From positions 310,001 to 374,000 of the forward strand of contig NZ_OMPQ01000011.1 in assembly GCF_900313025.1 (NCBI RefSeq): a stretch of DNA of 64,000 nucleotides, in the 5' to 3' direction. This stretch comes from Pseudophaeobacter sp. EL27 (lineage in GTDB: Bacteria; Pseudomonadota; Alphaproteobacteria; Rhodobacterales; Rhodobacteraceae). The notes under the pieces were generated by a model. The model worked only from the letters and a program-made list of their open reading frames with translations. It had not been told where the DNA came from and made no database searches. This document shows, piece after piece, positions 51,575-60,713 of the stretch (position 1 is its first letter; each line of letters begins with the position of its first letter). The translations under genes were made by a program, and so were the position numbers.

Positions 51575-52276
51575 TCAGTCGGGCGCCAGCATATAGCCTG
51601 CGCCCCGCACGGTTTGCAGGTACTGGGGTTGCTTGGGGTTTGGCTCGATCTTGCGACGCAGCCGGGTGATCTGAACATCTACAGCGCGCTCCTGCGCTTG
51701 GCCGCGATCTCGGCCCAGATCCTCAACCAGTTTGGCCCGGCTCACGGCCTCGCCCGGGCAGGCTGAAAAGATCTTCATCAGCTGGCTTTCGGTGCCGGTC
51801 AGCCGGACCAGATCATTACCCTGCCACATCTCCCCGCGCTCTATGTCATAGCGAATTTCGCCCAGGTGCAGCACCTTCGGGGCACTATCCTGCGCCGAAG
51901 TATCCGGCACCCGCCGCAGGATCGCATTGACCCGCAACAGCAGTTCCTTGGGTTCAAAGGGTTTGGGCAGGTAGTCGTCTGCCCCTGCTTCAAAACCGGT
52001 AATGCGGTCCTCGGTTTCGCCCTTGGCAGTGAGCAGCAGGATCGGCGTCGACATGGTTTCGCGCAGCGATTTGGTCAGCGAGATGCCATCCTCGCCCGGC
52101 ATCATTACATCCATAATGATCAGATCAAAATCCAGCCCCGCCAACACCCGGCGAGCATGGGCGGCGTCACGCGCCGCAGAGACCAAAAACCCGGCCCGCA
52201 TCAGGAATTTCTTCAGCAAGCCGCGAATGCGCTCATCGTCGTCTACGATCAACAGATGTGAGTCAAATGTGCTCAT
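51575..52276 (-). CDS. petR: OmpR-family response regulator PetR
   Basis: Receiver domain (residues ~7-120) with acidic pocket Asp12-Asp13-Asp14, phosphoacceptor Asp56 in LIIMDVMMP and Lys in LPKPFEPKELL, followed by a winged-helix output domain ending VRGAGYMLAPD. Length 233. It overlaps petP by four bases. This petP-petR pair resembles the Rhodobacter capsulatus genes located upstream of petABC (cytochrome bc1). No sensor kinase is adjacent. Confidence 0.86.
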   Translation of the reverse strand: MSTFDSHLLIVDDDERIRGLLKKFLMRAGFLVSAARDAAHARRVLAGLDFDLIIMDVMMPGEDGISLTKSLRETMSTPILLLTAKGETEDRITGFEAGADDYLPKPFEPKELLLRVNAILRRVPDTSAQDSAPKVLHLGEIRYDIERGEMWQGNDLVRLTGTESQLMKIFSACPGEAVSRAKLVEDLGRDRGQAQERAVDVQITRLRRKIEPNPKQPQYLQTVRGAGYMLAPD

Positions 52277-52809
52277 GATCCGGTTTCCCGCAAATTGATA
52301 TAGGCCCGGCGCATATCGGCATCCATCATGGCTTCCAGTACCTTCTTAAATCCCTGCACGGCTTCGGGCCCGGCATCCTTGTAGGCCGCACGCATGCGGG
52401 CGCGCTGGGCATCGGAGAGTTTTGCCTCCAGCTGTCTGCCCGCGTCGGTGAGGTGCAGATGGCGCTCGCGTTTGTCAGTGACGCCCACCCGGCTTTCGAC
52501 CAGCCCGTCGCTGATCAGGGTGCGCAAAACCCGGTTGAGCGATTGTTTGGTGACGCCCAGAATGGTCAGCATGTTGTTCACTGTGGTGCCGGGGGCGCGA
52601 TTGATAAAGTGAATGGCCCGGTGATGGGCACGGCCATAGGACATCTGCGCCAGAATGCGGTCGGGGTCAGCGGTAAAGCCGCGATAGGCAAAGAACATTG
52701 CCTCGATCCCCTGCCGTAGCTGCTCATCAGTCAAAAACAACAGGCTTTCGCCGCCAAATGCCTGACTCGATCGCCCCATTGACCGCCCGCGTGAGTCACC
52801 CTCTGTCAT
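52273..52809 (-). CDS. petP: MarR-family transcriptional regulator PetP
   Basis: 178-residue winged-helix protein. FLTDEQLRQGIEAMFFAYRGF is followed by the DNA-binding part with LGVTKQSLNRVLRTL and the wing SRVGVTDKRERHLHLTDAG. PetP of R. capsulatus is required for growth together with PetR and has the same N-terminal FLTDEQLRQ block, as far as I recall. The stop overlaps the petR start (ATGA). GGAGAG precedes the ATG. Confidence 0.85.
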   Translation of the reverse strand: MTEGDSRGRSMGRSSQAFGGESLLFLTDEQLRQGIEAMFFAYRGFTADPDRILAQMSYGRAHHRAIHFINRAPGTTVNNMLTILGVTKQSLNRVLRTLISDGLVESRVGVTDKRERHLHLTDAGRQLEAKLSDAQRARMRAAYKDAGPEAVQGFKKVLEAMMDADMRRAYINLRETGS

Positions 52810-52981
52810 GGTGCTCTCCCTTCTACTCGCCTTAAGTGCCTAACGGGCAGTTTATGTCAGCTATATTGACATTCCAAGAGTGAAGATGTATCGAATCGCA
52901 GCTTTGGCGCAACAATATGTCCACATCGGCCATTTGTTGCGCAACTTGTGAAAATACTAACTGCTTTGAGGAGGCTGTGGC

Positions 52982-53848
52982 ATGGCTGGATATGATGATC
53001 GTGACGGCTTGATCTGGATGGATGGAGAACTGGTGAACTGGCGCGATGCCAAGGTGCACGTCCTGACCCATGCGATGCACTATGCTTCTTCTGTCTTTGA
53101 GGGCGAACGCGCTTATAACGGCAAGATCTTCAAAAGCCGCGAACATTCCGAGCGCCTGATTGCAAGCGCCGAGGCGCTGGATATGCCGATGCCCTACTCG
53201 GTGGATGAGATCGAGGCCGCAAAGGAAGAAACCCTAAAGGCCTCAGGTCTGCAGGATGCCTATGTCCGTGCCCTGGTCTGGCGTGGCTCCGGCGAGGACA
53301 TGGGGGTTGCCTCGGCTCAGAACCCGGTGCGCATGGCCGTGGCGGTCTGGGGATGGGGGGCCTATTATGGGGACGCCAAGATGGAAGGCGCCAAGCTGGA
53401 TATCGCTGAGTACAAACGTCCCAGCCCGGAAACTATTCCGGTGCATGCCAAGGCCGCAGGTCTCTATATGATCTGCACAATCTCCAAACACAAGGCCGAG
53501 GCCAAGGGCTGCTCAGATGCCTTGTTCATGGATTATCGGGGATATGTCGCCGAGGCGACCGGCGCCAACATCTTCTTTGTGAAAGATGGCGAAGTCCACA
53601 CGCCGCTGGCAGATTGCTTCCTCAATGGTATTACCCGGCAAACTGTAATCGGCATGCTCAAGGAAAAAGGCATCACCGTGCACGAGCGCCGTATCCTGCC
53701 CGAGGAAATGGAAGGGTTTGAGCAGTGCTGGTTGACCGGCACCGCTGCTGAGGTCACCCCGGTTGGTGAAATCGGCCCCTACACATTTGAGGTTGGAGAG
53801 ATGACACGAGATATTGCTGCCGCCTATGAGGCCTTGGTGCGTAGCTAA
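52982..53848 (+). CDS. ilvE: branched-chain amino acid aminotransferase
   Basis: PLP-dependent fold-type IV transaminase for leucine, isoleucine and valine synthesis. The PLP Lys is Lys157 in VHAKAAGLYM; YVAEATGANIFFVKDG contains the phosphate/carboxylate Glu, followed by LNGITRQTVIGMLKEKGI. Length 288. GGAGG lies ahead of the ATG. The gene is divergent from petP and monocistronic, ended by a strong terminator. Confidence 0.94.
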   Translation: MAGYDDRDGLIWMDGELVNWRDAKVHVLTHAMHYASSVFEGERAYNGKIFKSREHSERLIASAEALDMPMPYSVDEIEAAKEETLKASGLQDAYVRALVWRGSGEDMGVASAQNPVRMAVAVWGWGAYYGDAKMEGAKLDIAEYKRPSPETIPVHAKAAGLYMICTISKHKAEAKGCSDALFMDYRGYVAEATGANIFFVKDGEVHTPLADCFLNGITRQTVIGMLKEKGITVHERRILPEEMEGFEQCWLTGTAAEVTPVGEIGPYTFEVGEMTRDIAAAYEALVRS

Positions 53849-53872
53849 CTGCATCTGCTGTTGTTAAAATGA

Positions 53873-53902
53873 AAAAGCGCGGAAGTCACCTTCCGCGCTT
53901 TT
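53873..53902. terminator. Rho-independent terminator after ilvE
   Basis: Perfect 13-bp stem AAAAGCGCGGAAG/CTTCCGCGCTTTT with a TCAC loop; works in both directions because the arms start and end with A/T runs. Confidence 0.93.
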
Positions 53903-53943
53903 GCTGTATGCGCACCTGACGGTGCGGTTGTCGCCCTTAGCAA

Positions 53944-53970
53944 TTTCATTTGGCCAAAAATATCCCGGAG
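53944..53970 (-). repeat. dispersed intergenic motif, copy B (reverse)
   Basis: On the minus strand CTCCGGGATATTTTTGG then CCAAATGAAATT. Adjacent at about 53971-53988 is a GCGAGGC-AGA-GCCTCGC hairpin, paralleling the GC-rich hairpins beside copies A and C. It lies between ilvE and the convergent DMT transporter gene. Confidence 0.75.
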
Positions 53971-54057
53971 CGCGAGGCAGAGCCTCGCAATATGTCCCGA
54001 TCAAGGATGGTTTTCCCGTTTCGGAGGTTCCTGCCGTTAACCGGAGCACAGAGGGCT

Positions 54058-54999
54058 TCAACCGCCTTTGGGGTCGGTAAGAGACTTCGCCTTACCACGT
54101 ACCAACCCCAGGCGGCTTTCGCGCCAGATCACCAGGACATTGCCAGCAATCACTAGGCAGGCACCGGCCAGCATGACAGCGGTCGGCCATTCTTCAAACC
54201 AGACATAGCCAAGAACAATTGCAAAAAGCATCGAGACATAGTCATAGGGCGCCAGCATTGAGGCCGGGGCGAAGCGATAAGAGGAGGTGACAAGGATCTG
54301 TGCGACGCCACCAACCAGCCCTGCTCCAATCAGTAAAAGCAAAGTCGTGAAATCAGGTATGACCCAGCCAAAGGGCAGGGTCAGCAGGGACAGCAGTGAG
54401 GCGGTGACAGAAAAGTAAAATACGATGGCGGCTGTGTGCTCTGTCATCACCATGCGGCGAATGTGAATCTGCACAAAGCCGCGTGCCACCGTGGCTCCCA
54501 AAATCAGCAGGACGCCGACAAAGGCGGCGCTGGACATATCCATACCACCAGAGAGCCGCGGGTAGATCATGATCAGAACCCCGAGAAGTCCAATGCCTAC
54601 GGCACTGATACGGATCAGGCGAATGCGCTCACCCAGGAACACCGCGGCCAGGATCAGGGTAAAAATCGGCGTGGCATAGCCAATGGCCGTGACCTCTGGC
54701 AGGGGCAACATGCCCAGCCCCATAAATGTCATCGCCATCGCCGAGGTGCCAACCAAGCCGCGCAAAATGTGACCCATGGGCCGTTGCGTCTTTAAATCGT
54801 TTTTCAAATCGCCCCGCATCGACAGCCAGACAACAATGACGGGAATAGCAAAAAACGAGCGAAAGAACACCGCCTCGCCAGCTGGGATCACCTCCGACAC
54901 CGCCTTGATCAGTGCGGAAAGACCGGTAAAGAGACCAATGGCCACGACCTTTAGGGCGATAGCGAGCATAGGTCGATGCGATGTTAAGGATGTGGCCAT
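54058..54999 (-). CDS. DMT family transporter (EamA domains)
   Basis: Ten-span inner-membrane permease with two EamA repeats, 313 residues starting MATSLTSHRPMLAIAL at 54999; earlier in-frame codons to 55140 would add a non-hydrophobic tail that overlaps the matB promoter. PLPEVTAIGYATPIFTLILAAVFLGE ends the first repeat and LAPYDYVSMLFAIVLGYVWFEE the second. The substrate is unknown; RhaT/S-adenosylmethionine-like carriers share this fold. Divergent from matB. Confidence 0.84.
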   Translation of the reverse strand: MATSLTSHRPMLAIALKVVAIGLFTGLSALIKAVSEVIPAGEAVFFRSFFAIPVIVVWLSMRGDLKNDLKTQRPMGHILRGLVGTSAMAMTFMGLGMLPLPEVTAIGYATPIFTLILAAVFLGERIRLIRISAVGIGLLGVLIMIYPRLSGGMDMSSAAFVGVLLILGATVARGFVQIHIRRMVMTEHTAAIVFYFSVTASLLSLLTLPFGWVIPDFTTLLLLIGAGLVGGVAQILVTSSYRFAPASMLAPYDYVSMLFAIVLGYVWFEEWPTAVMLAGACLVIAGNVLVIWRESRLGLVRGKAKSLTDPKGG

Positions 55000-55094
55000 G
55001 GGCCGGACCCTGCGCCCCTGCGACAAAAAGATCAATGGGTTGATTTCCCTATCAGCCCCGGCGCAGATTGCGGCAAACCTTGAGGAGCCTGCAG

Positions 55095-56600
55095 ATGTAC
55101 GATGCCAACCACCTGATTTCCCGACTGCATAGCGCCTCAAAGGGGCATGAGACCCGCAACTTTGCCACCTTCCCTGCCCGTGCCAGCGTTACCTTTGGAG
55201 AGTTGTTCGCCGGGGCAGAACGCAACGCCGCAGCCTTGGTGGCCCTGGGGGTTCAACCCGGGGACCGGGTGGCGGTGCAGGTGGAAAAAACCATCGAGGC
55301 AATCCAGCTCTATTTGGGAACTGTCATGGCAGGGGGCGTCTTCCTGCCGCTCAACACCGCCTATACGGTGCCGGAAGTGGCTTATTTCCTGGGCGACGCC
55401 ACACCGCGTGTGGTGGTTTGCGATCCCGCGCGCCTGGAGGACATACAGGCCATTTCCGGGGCGGCACGGGTTGTGACTCTGGATGCCAAGGGGCTGGGGA
55501 CGCTGACGGATTCGGTCGTGGGACGCGGCGGGTTTACTCCGGTGCCGCGGGGGCCGGACGATCTGGCGGCAATCCTTTATACCTCAGGCACCACCGGGCG
55601 CTCAAAGGGGGCGATGCTGAGCCATGGCAATCTGGCGTCCAATTCGCTGACCCTGCGGGACTATTGGCAGTTCACCAGCGCGGACGTGCTGATCCACGCC
55701 TTGCCGATCTTTCATACCCACGGGTTGTTTGTCGCGACCAATGTGGCGCTTTTTGCCGGGGTGCGGGTGGTGTTTCTGTCGGGTTTCAACGCGGATCAAA
55801 TCCTCGAGGCCATGCCGCAGGCTACCGCTCTGATGGGGGTACCAACCTTTTATACCCGTCTGTTGCAGGATCCGCGACTGACGCCAGAGCGAGCAGCGAA
55901 TATGCGGCTGTTCATCTCGGGCTCTGCCCCCTTGCTGGTGGACACCCATGAACAATGGCAGGCGCGCACCGGGCACCGCATTCTGGAACGCTACGGGATG
56001 ACCGAAACCAATATGAGCACCTCAAACCCCTATGAGGGCGAGCGCCGTGCTGGCACTGTCGGCTTTCCGCTGCCCGGAGTCGAGGCGCGAATCGTGGATC
56101 AGGGTCACGAGGTCGCGCGTGGTGAGACCGGGGTTCTGGAAGTGCGCGGCGCAAATGTGTTCCGGGGTTATTGGCAGATGCCGGAAAAGACCGCCGAGGA
56201 GTTGCAGGCTGATGGCTGGTTCATCACCGGCGATCTCGCCCGGCAGGACGCGGAGGGCTACATCACCATTGTCGGGCGGCAAAAGGATCTGGTGATCACC
56301 GGCGGCTTTAACGTCTATCCCAAAGAGGTTGAAAGCCTGATTGACGATCTGCCCGGCGTGTTGGAAAGCGCGGTGATTGGCGTGCCGCATCCCGATTTTG
56401 GTGAGGCCGTGGTGGCCATCGTGGTGGCCTCCGAGCCTCAGAACATCAGCGCCGACAAAATTGCCGAGGCCCTGTCGGATCAACTGGCGAAGTTCAAACA
56501 GCCAAAGAGGATCGAGCTGGTCGCGGAACTGCCGCGCAACACCATGGGCAAGGTACAGAAAAAGGCACTGCGCGAGGAATATGCAGATCTGTTTGCCTAA
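55095..56600 (+). CDS. matB: malonyl-CoA synthetase (AMP-forming acyl-CoA ligase)
   Basis: ANL-superfamily ligase: ILYTSGTTGRSKGAMLSH is the P-loop, ERYGMTETNM the A5 motif, GWFITGDLARQD the A7 motif and NTMGKVQKKALRE the A10 motif with the catalytic Lys. HALPIFHTHGLFVATNVAL and the 501-residue length resemble malonyl-CoA synthetases; a different short-chain dicarboxylate or acyl substrate is possible. ATG 55095 follows GAGGAG. A convergent AEC permease is next to it. Confidence 0.82.
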   Translation: MYDANHLISRLHSASKGHETRNFATFPARASVTFGELFAGAERNAAALVALGVQPGDRVAVQVEKTIEAIQLYLGTVMAGGVFLPLNTAYTVPEVAYFLGDATPRVVVCDPARLEDIQAISGAARVVTLDAKGLGTLTDSVVGRGGFTPVPRGPDDLAAILYTSGTTGRSKGAMLSHGNLASNSLTLRDYWQFTSADVLIHALPIFHTHGLFVATNVALFAGVRVVFLSGFNADQILEAMPQATALMGVPTFYTRLLQDPRLTPERAANMRLFISGSAPLLVDTHEQWQARTGHRILERYGMTETNMSTSNPYEGERRAGTVGFPLPGVEARIVDQGHEVARGETGVLEVRGANVFRGYWQMPEKTAEELQADGWFITGDLARQDAEGYITIVGRQKDLVITGGFNVYPKEVESLIDDLPGVLESAVIGVPHPDFGEAVVAIVVASEPQNISADKIAEALSDQLAKFKQPKRIELVAELPRNTMGKVQKKALREEYADLFA

Positions 56601-56639
56601 GAGGCACTTCTGAGGCGGGCGAAACCTCTGGCCTCCCAG

Positions 56640-57584
56640 TCAGGCCAGCAGCCAGAGCAAGGCCGTGAGCGTGACAAAGGCGCAGCTGGTTCCGGTGAGC
56701 ATGGCCAGGCTGGCGGCGCCCTCCAGCCCCTGGCGCTGGGCCAGGACCGTGTAGATGCCAAACATTGGCATGGCCGCTGATAGGATCACAGCACTGTGCA
56801 GTTCCGGTGTCAGGGTGATCAGCCCCAGCCCCAGCAGGATCGAAGCCGCCAGAGCCACCAGTGCCGGGTGCAGCAGTAGTTTTGAGGCGCTGATCTGCGC
56901 CGCAAGCGAGCGATTGCCATGCAGCGGCAATCCCACCAGAGAACCACCGATGACCAAAAGCGAGACTGCCCCGGCGGAGAGTGCGAGCATGTCAATAAAT
57001 CGCATAAAGGGACCGGGCAGCGGCAGACCGATGAGCGAGACCACCAGCCCCAGTGCCAGACCAATCAACATGGGCATTTTTGCCAGATCCAGCAGGATGC
57101 GTCGCAGCCGTGCCCAGATCGGTTGATCTGCGCTATTGGCAGCGAGCTCGACCAGGATCAGGCAGACAGGGACCAGCAACAGATTCTCCACCAGCAGGTT
57201 CAGAGCCAGGATGATGCCGGCCTGATCGGGAAAGGCGAGCAGCATGATCGGATAGCCGACAAAGGCATTGTTGGGACAGGTAGAGCCCATCACCCCCAGC
57301 GCGCGGCGCTTGGGATCGGTGCCGCGCAGGCTAAACAGCCCATAGGAGATTGCGACCGTTGCCAACCCGCCAAGCGCATAGATCAGAACATATCCGGGCT
57401 GAAATACCTGCACCGGGCTGCGCGCTGCCACGGCAGAGAAAATCAGTGCAGGCAGGGCAATGTTGAGCACATAGCGCCCAAGGACGCGCATATCACCTGC
57501 GCTGAACCAACCCTTCCAAACCACCAGATAACCCAGCACCAGGGCTGCATAGATGGGGAAGGTAATGGCGAGGATTTCGATCAT
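56640..57584 (-). CDS. AEC family transporter (auxin efflux carrier-like)
   Basis: Ten-span permease of 314 residues. The start [20 protein letters not shown] and the mid-segment STCPNNAFVGYPIMLL (the Asn-x-x-Phe-x-Gly-x-Pro signature) identify the AEC superfamily. Family members include malonate (MdcF) and auxin carriers, and the convergent malonyl-CoA synthetase hints at a dicarboxylate, without proof. The last gene of aroC-HD-AEC; its start overlaps the HD gene stop by four bases. Confidence 0.84.
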   Translation of the reverse strand: MIEILAITFPIYAALVLGYLVVWKGWFSAGDMRVLGRYVLNIALPALIFSAVAARSPVQVFQPGYVLIYALGGLATVAISYGLFSLRGTDPKRRALGVMGSTCPNNAFVGYPIMLLAFPDQAGIILALNLLVENLLLVPVCLILVELAANSADQPIWARLRRILLDLAKMPMLIGLALGLVVSLIGLPLPGPFMRFIDMLALSAGAVSLLVIGGSLVGLPLHGNRSLAAQISASKLLLHPALVALAASILLGLGLITLTPELHSAVILSAAMPMFGIYTVLAQRQGLEGAASLAMLTGTSCAFVTLTALLWLLA

Positions 57585-58267
57585 TTCAGCAGGTCAGCCC
57601 AGTGATCGGGTAGCTCGGTATCCATTTCCTTGGCCAGTTGCCGCAGGTAGGCCAACATCAGCCGGGCGCGTTTGCGGGCGATCTTGTGGCCCTTATCTGT
57701 GGCCATGTCACCGGGCAGCTTCAACAGCTTCAGGTGCCAGTGATCAATCGACCAGGTCTGATCATCCAGGGGGCGGTTGGCGGCAAAAGGGTCATCCGCA
57801 TCACACAGCGGACGGTCAATGGTGCCTGCCACCATGAATGTCCGGGCAATACCCACGGCCCCCAGTGCGTCCAGCCGGTCGGCATCGCGCAGGATCAGCG
57901 CCTCGAGGCTGTTTGCAGGCAGCCCGGCCGAAAAACTATGGGCCTCAATCACGTGCTGGGCGGCGGTGATTTCATCTGCTGAATAGCCCAGATCCGCCAA
58001 TATAGGCTCTGCTTTTTCTGCCGAGAGCTTTGAGGCGGTCTCGCGCTCAGGGTGGTCTTTGGGCAGGTTGACCAGATCGTGCAGATAGGCGCCCGCGATC
58101 AGCACCCGCAGGCTGGCACGGTTTGGATCATCCTTGTTTTCATCGAGGGCTATTCGATGAGCATTGGCCCAGACCCGGTCCAGATGGGCGATGTCATGGG
58201 CTGGATCCTGCGCCATTTGCACTTCGGCAATGCGGCGCAGTTTCGCCTGCAAATCTTTCAAGGTCAT
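57581..58267 (-). CDS. HD domain phosphohydrolase
   Basis: 228 residues with a metal-binding HD domain: [24 protein letters not shown] (His-Asp pair), VIEAHSFS and [15 protein letters not shown]. Likely a nucleotidase or phosphodiesterase; the substrate cannot be specified. It overlaps both aroC upstream and the AEC gene downstream by ATGA, so all three are coupled though functionally unlike. Confidence 0.84.
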   Translation of the reverse strand: MTLKDLQAKLRRIAEVQMAQDPAHDIAHLDRVWANAHRIALDENKDDPNRASLRVLIAGAYLHDLVNLPKDHPERETASKLSAEKAEPILADLGYSADEITAAQHVIEAHSFSAGLPANSLEALILRDADRLDALGAVGIARTFMVAGTIDRPLCDADDPFAANRPLDDQTWSIDHWHLKLLKLPGDMATDKGHKIARKRARLMLAYLRQLAKEMDTELPDHWADLLK

Positions 58268-59370
58268 GCGCCGATGGTGCCCTGGTTGGTGCCGATCTGG
58301 CCGCGATGCAAGAGCAGATGATCCAGGATCACGCAGGCCATCATCGCCTCGGCCACCGGCACCGCGCGGATGCCAACACAGGGGTCATGGCGGCCCTTAG
58401 TGATGACTTCGGCGGCGGTGCCGTCTTTGCGGATCGATTGGCGCGGGGTCAGGATCGAGGAAGTCGGCTTGACGGCAAAGCGCACCACCACATCCTGGCC
58501 TGTGGAGATCCCCCCGAGGATGCCGCCGGCATGGTTGGAGGAATAGACCGGTTGGCCATCGTTGCCCATGAAGATCTCATCGGCGTTTTCAGACCCTTTG
58601 AGGCGGGCGGCATTCATGCCTTCGCCGATTTCCACGGCCTTGACGGCGTTGATCGACATCATCGCGGCAGCCAGATCGGTGTCGAGCTTGTTATAAACAG
58701 GTGCGCCAATACCGGCGGGAACACCGCGGGCGACCACTTCAACCACGGCGCCAACAGAATCATGGGCTTTGCGCAGGGCCTGGAGGTAGTCTTCCCAATC
58801 CTGCACTGCACCGGCATCGGGGATCCAGAAATCATTCTGGCCGATGGCCTCCCAGTCAAAGCGGGCGCGGTCGATTTCCATCTCCCCCATCTGTGTCATG
58901 TAGCCGGTGATCTCCAACCCCGGAACCAGCGCCTTGATGGCTTCGCGCGCCACCCCGCCTGCGGCGACACGGGCGGCGGTTTCACGCGCCGAAGAGCGGC
59001 CACCACCGCGATAGTCGCGGTTGCCGTATTTCTGGAAATAGGTGATGTCGGCATGGCCGGGACGGAAGGTCTGGGCGATATCGCCATAATCCTTGGAGCG
59101 CTGGTCGGTGTTTTCGATCATCAGCTGGATCGGCGTGCCGGTCGATTTGCCCTCAAAGACACCGGACAGGATCTTGACCGCATCGGGCTCGTTGCGCTGG
59201 GTGGTGTTTTTATTCTGGCCCGGGCGGCGCCGATCCAGCCACTGCTGCAACATCGCAGGATCCAGCGGAACATTGGGTGGGCAGCCGTCCACGGTTGCAC
59301 CGAGCGCGGGTCCGTGGCTTTCACCCCAGGTGGTGACGCGGAAAAGATGGCCAAAGCTGTTCATCGACAT
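58264..59370 (-). CDS. aroC: chorismate synthase
   Basis: Final step of the shikimate pathway, converting EPSP to chorismate with reduced [41 protein letters not shown] and the C-terminal [16 protein letters not shown] are the three PROSITE-type signatures. Length 368, normal. First gene of the aroC-HD-AEC run. The upstream intergenic region is shared with the divergent thiamine operon. Confidence 0.95.
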   Translation of the reverse strand: MSMNSFGHLFRVTTWGESHGPALGATVDGCPPNVPLDPAMLQQWLDRRRPGQNKNTTQRNEPDAVKILSGVFEGKSTGTPIQLMIENTDQRSKDYGDIAQTFRPGHADITYFQKYGNRDYRGGGRSSARETAARVAAGGVAREAIKALVPGLEITGYMTQMGEMEIDRARFDWEAIGQNDFWIPDAGAVQDWEDYLQALRKAHDSVGAVVEVVARGVPAGIGAPVYNKLDTDLAAAMMSINAVKAVEIGEGMNAARLKGSENADEIFMGNDGQPVYSSNHAGGILGGISTGQDVVVRFAVKPTSSILTPRQSIRKDGTAAEVITKGRHDPCVGIRAVPVAEAMMACVILDHLLLHRGQIGTNQGTIGA

Positions 59371-59476
59371 GGGGCGGGTCTCCTTTGCGAGATGTGCTTA
59401 GCGAGGCTGAGGCCATGGCTCAAGGCCTATTGCACTGCAATACCTGCTTGCTGGCCGGGAATGGGGCGCTGCCCCC

Positions 59477-59524
59477 GCCGCCCCAGGGGCGGCTCCCCCG
59501 GGATATTTTGGCCAAATGAAAAGG
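59477..59524 (+). repeat. GC hairpin plus dispersed intergenic motif, copy C
   Basis: GCCGCCCC-A-GGGGCGGC at 59477-59493 is immediately followed by CCCCCGGGATATTTTGG and CCAAATGAAAAGG at 59495-59524. The region 59371-59596 otherwise holds no gene; it is the divergent control region between aroC and the TPP riboswitch. Confidence 0.75.
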
Positions 59525-59610
59525 TGGGTTCCTGCTGGCCAGTTTGGCGGAGCCGTCTAGCCAGAGGTGACTTTGGCTTGCCTTTGGACGGTCCGGGGCC
59601 TAGGAGAGGG

Positions 59611-59692
59611 GCACCTCGGGGTGCCAGGGAGGGCCTGGCTGAGAACAAACCCGTAGAACCTGAACCGGCTTGAACCGGCGGAGGGAAGGTTT
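59611..59692 (+). promoter_or_regulatory. TPP riboswitch (THI element) upstream of thiB
   Basis: Conserved core in order: CGGGGTGCC, GGCTGAGA, ACCCGTAGAACCTGA, CCGG-cttgaa-CCGG and CGGAGGGAAGGT. P1 pairs ACCT (59613-59616) with AGGT (59687-59690). A GGAG-ATG-CTCC hairpin follows, then AAAGGAGG and the thiB ATG at 59736, consistent with control of translation initiation or early termination. It should lower thiBPQ expression when thiamine diphosphate is plentiful. Confidence 0.93.
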
Positions 59693-59735
59693 CGGAGATG
59701 CTCCACCCTTGCCCGATGCCGCAAAGGAGGATGCC

Positions 59736-60713
59736 ATGAAGTATTCCGTTTTTGCAGCAGCAGTCCTGAGCGCCTCGGCGGCCTATGCCGAGAAGCCCGA
59801 GCTGACTGTCTATACCTATGACAGCTTTGTGTCTGACTGGGGCCCTGGCCCAGCGGTGGAAAAAGCATTTGAAGCCCAGTGTGGCTGTGATCTGAAGCTG
59901 GTTGGGGCTGGCGATGGGGCTGCACTGCTGGCGCGGGTCAAACTGGAAGGCGCGCGTTCGGAGGCGGATGTCGTGTTGGGCTTGGATACCAATCTGACAG
60001 CGGCGGCGGCCGCAACCGGTCTGTTTGCCGAACATGGTGTGACCGCCGACTATAGCCTGCCCGTGACCTGGAAGGATGCCACTTTTGCCCCCTATGATTG
60101 GGGCTATTTTGCCTTTGTGCACAATGTGGATGCTGCTGTGCCGGCGGATTTCAAGGCGCTGGGCGCCAGTGACATGAAGATTGTCATTCAGGATCCGCGC
60201 TCCTCTACTCCTGGTTTGGGGCTGCTGATGTGGGTCAAGGCCGCCTATGGCGATGAAGCCCCGGCGATCTGGGCTGGGCTGGCGGATAATGTGGTCACCG
60301 TGACCAAGGGCTGGTCTGAGGCCTACGGTCTGTTTCTGGAAGGGGAGGCCGATATGGTACTCTCTTATACCACTTCGCCGGCCTATCACCTGATTGCGGA
60401 AGAAGATGGCTCCAAAGCGGCGGCGGCCTTCGACGAAGGTCACTACATGCAGGTGGAGGTTGCCGGCATTCTGGCAGGCAGCGATCAGCCGGAACTGGCG
60501 CAGGACTTCATGCAGTTCATGGTCTCTGACGCGTTCCAGTCGATTATTCCAACCACCAATTGGATGTATCCATCCGTCACTCCTGCGGGTGGTCTGCCCG
60601 AGGGGTTTGAGACCATGATCACCCCTGCCAAGTCATTGCTGTTGTCAGCGGACGAAGCAGCGGCTGTGCGGGATGGTGCATTGGACGAATGGCTCGACGC
60701 GCTCAGCCAATAA
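59736..60713 (+). CDS. thiB: thiamine ABC transporter substrate-binding protein
   Basis: Periplasmic thiamine-binding protein. Signal peptide MKYSVFAAAVLSASAAYAE, then LTVYTYDSFVSDWGPGP, the ThiB-type start, and WSEAYGLFLEGEADMVLSYTTSPAYH in the middle. Length 325. ATG 59736 follows AAAGGAGG; the upstream frame belongs to the riboswitch leader. Under control of the TPP riboswitch, followed by thiP with a 25-base overlap. Confidence 0.94.
   Translation: MKYSVFAAAVLSASAAYAEKPELTVYTYDSFVSDWGPGPAVEKAFEAQCGCDLKLVGAGDGAALLARVKLEGARSEADVVLGLDTNLTAAAAATGLFAEHGVTADYSLPVTWKDATFAPYDWGYFAFVHNVDAAVPADFKALGASDMKIVIQDPRSSTPGLGLLMWVKAAYGDEAPAIWAGLADNVVTVTKGWSEAYGLFLEGEADMVLSYTTSPAYHLIAEEDGSKAAAAFDEGHYMQVEVAGILAGSDQPELAQDFMQFMVSDAFQSIIPTTNWMYPSVTPAGGLPEGFETMITPAKSLLLSADEAAAVRDGALDEWLDALSQ

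Noticed and set aside
58123-59673. 516-residue plus-strand open frame opposite aroC
   Set aside because: Lies antisense to chorismate synthase and runs into the TPP riboswitch; composition is typical of a shadow frame.
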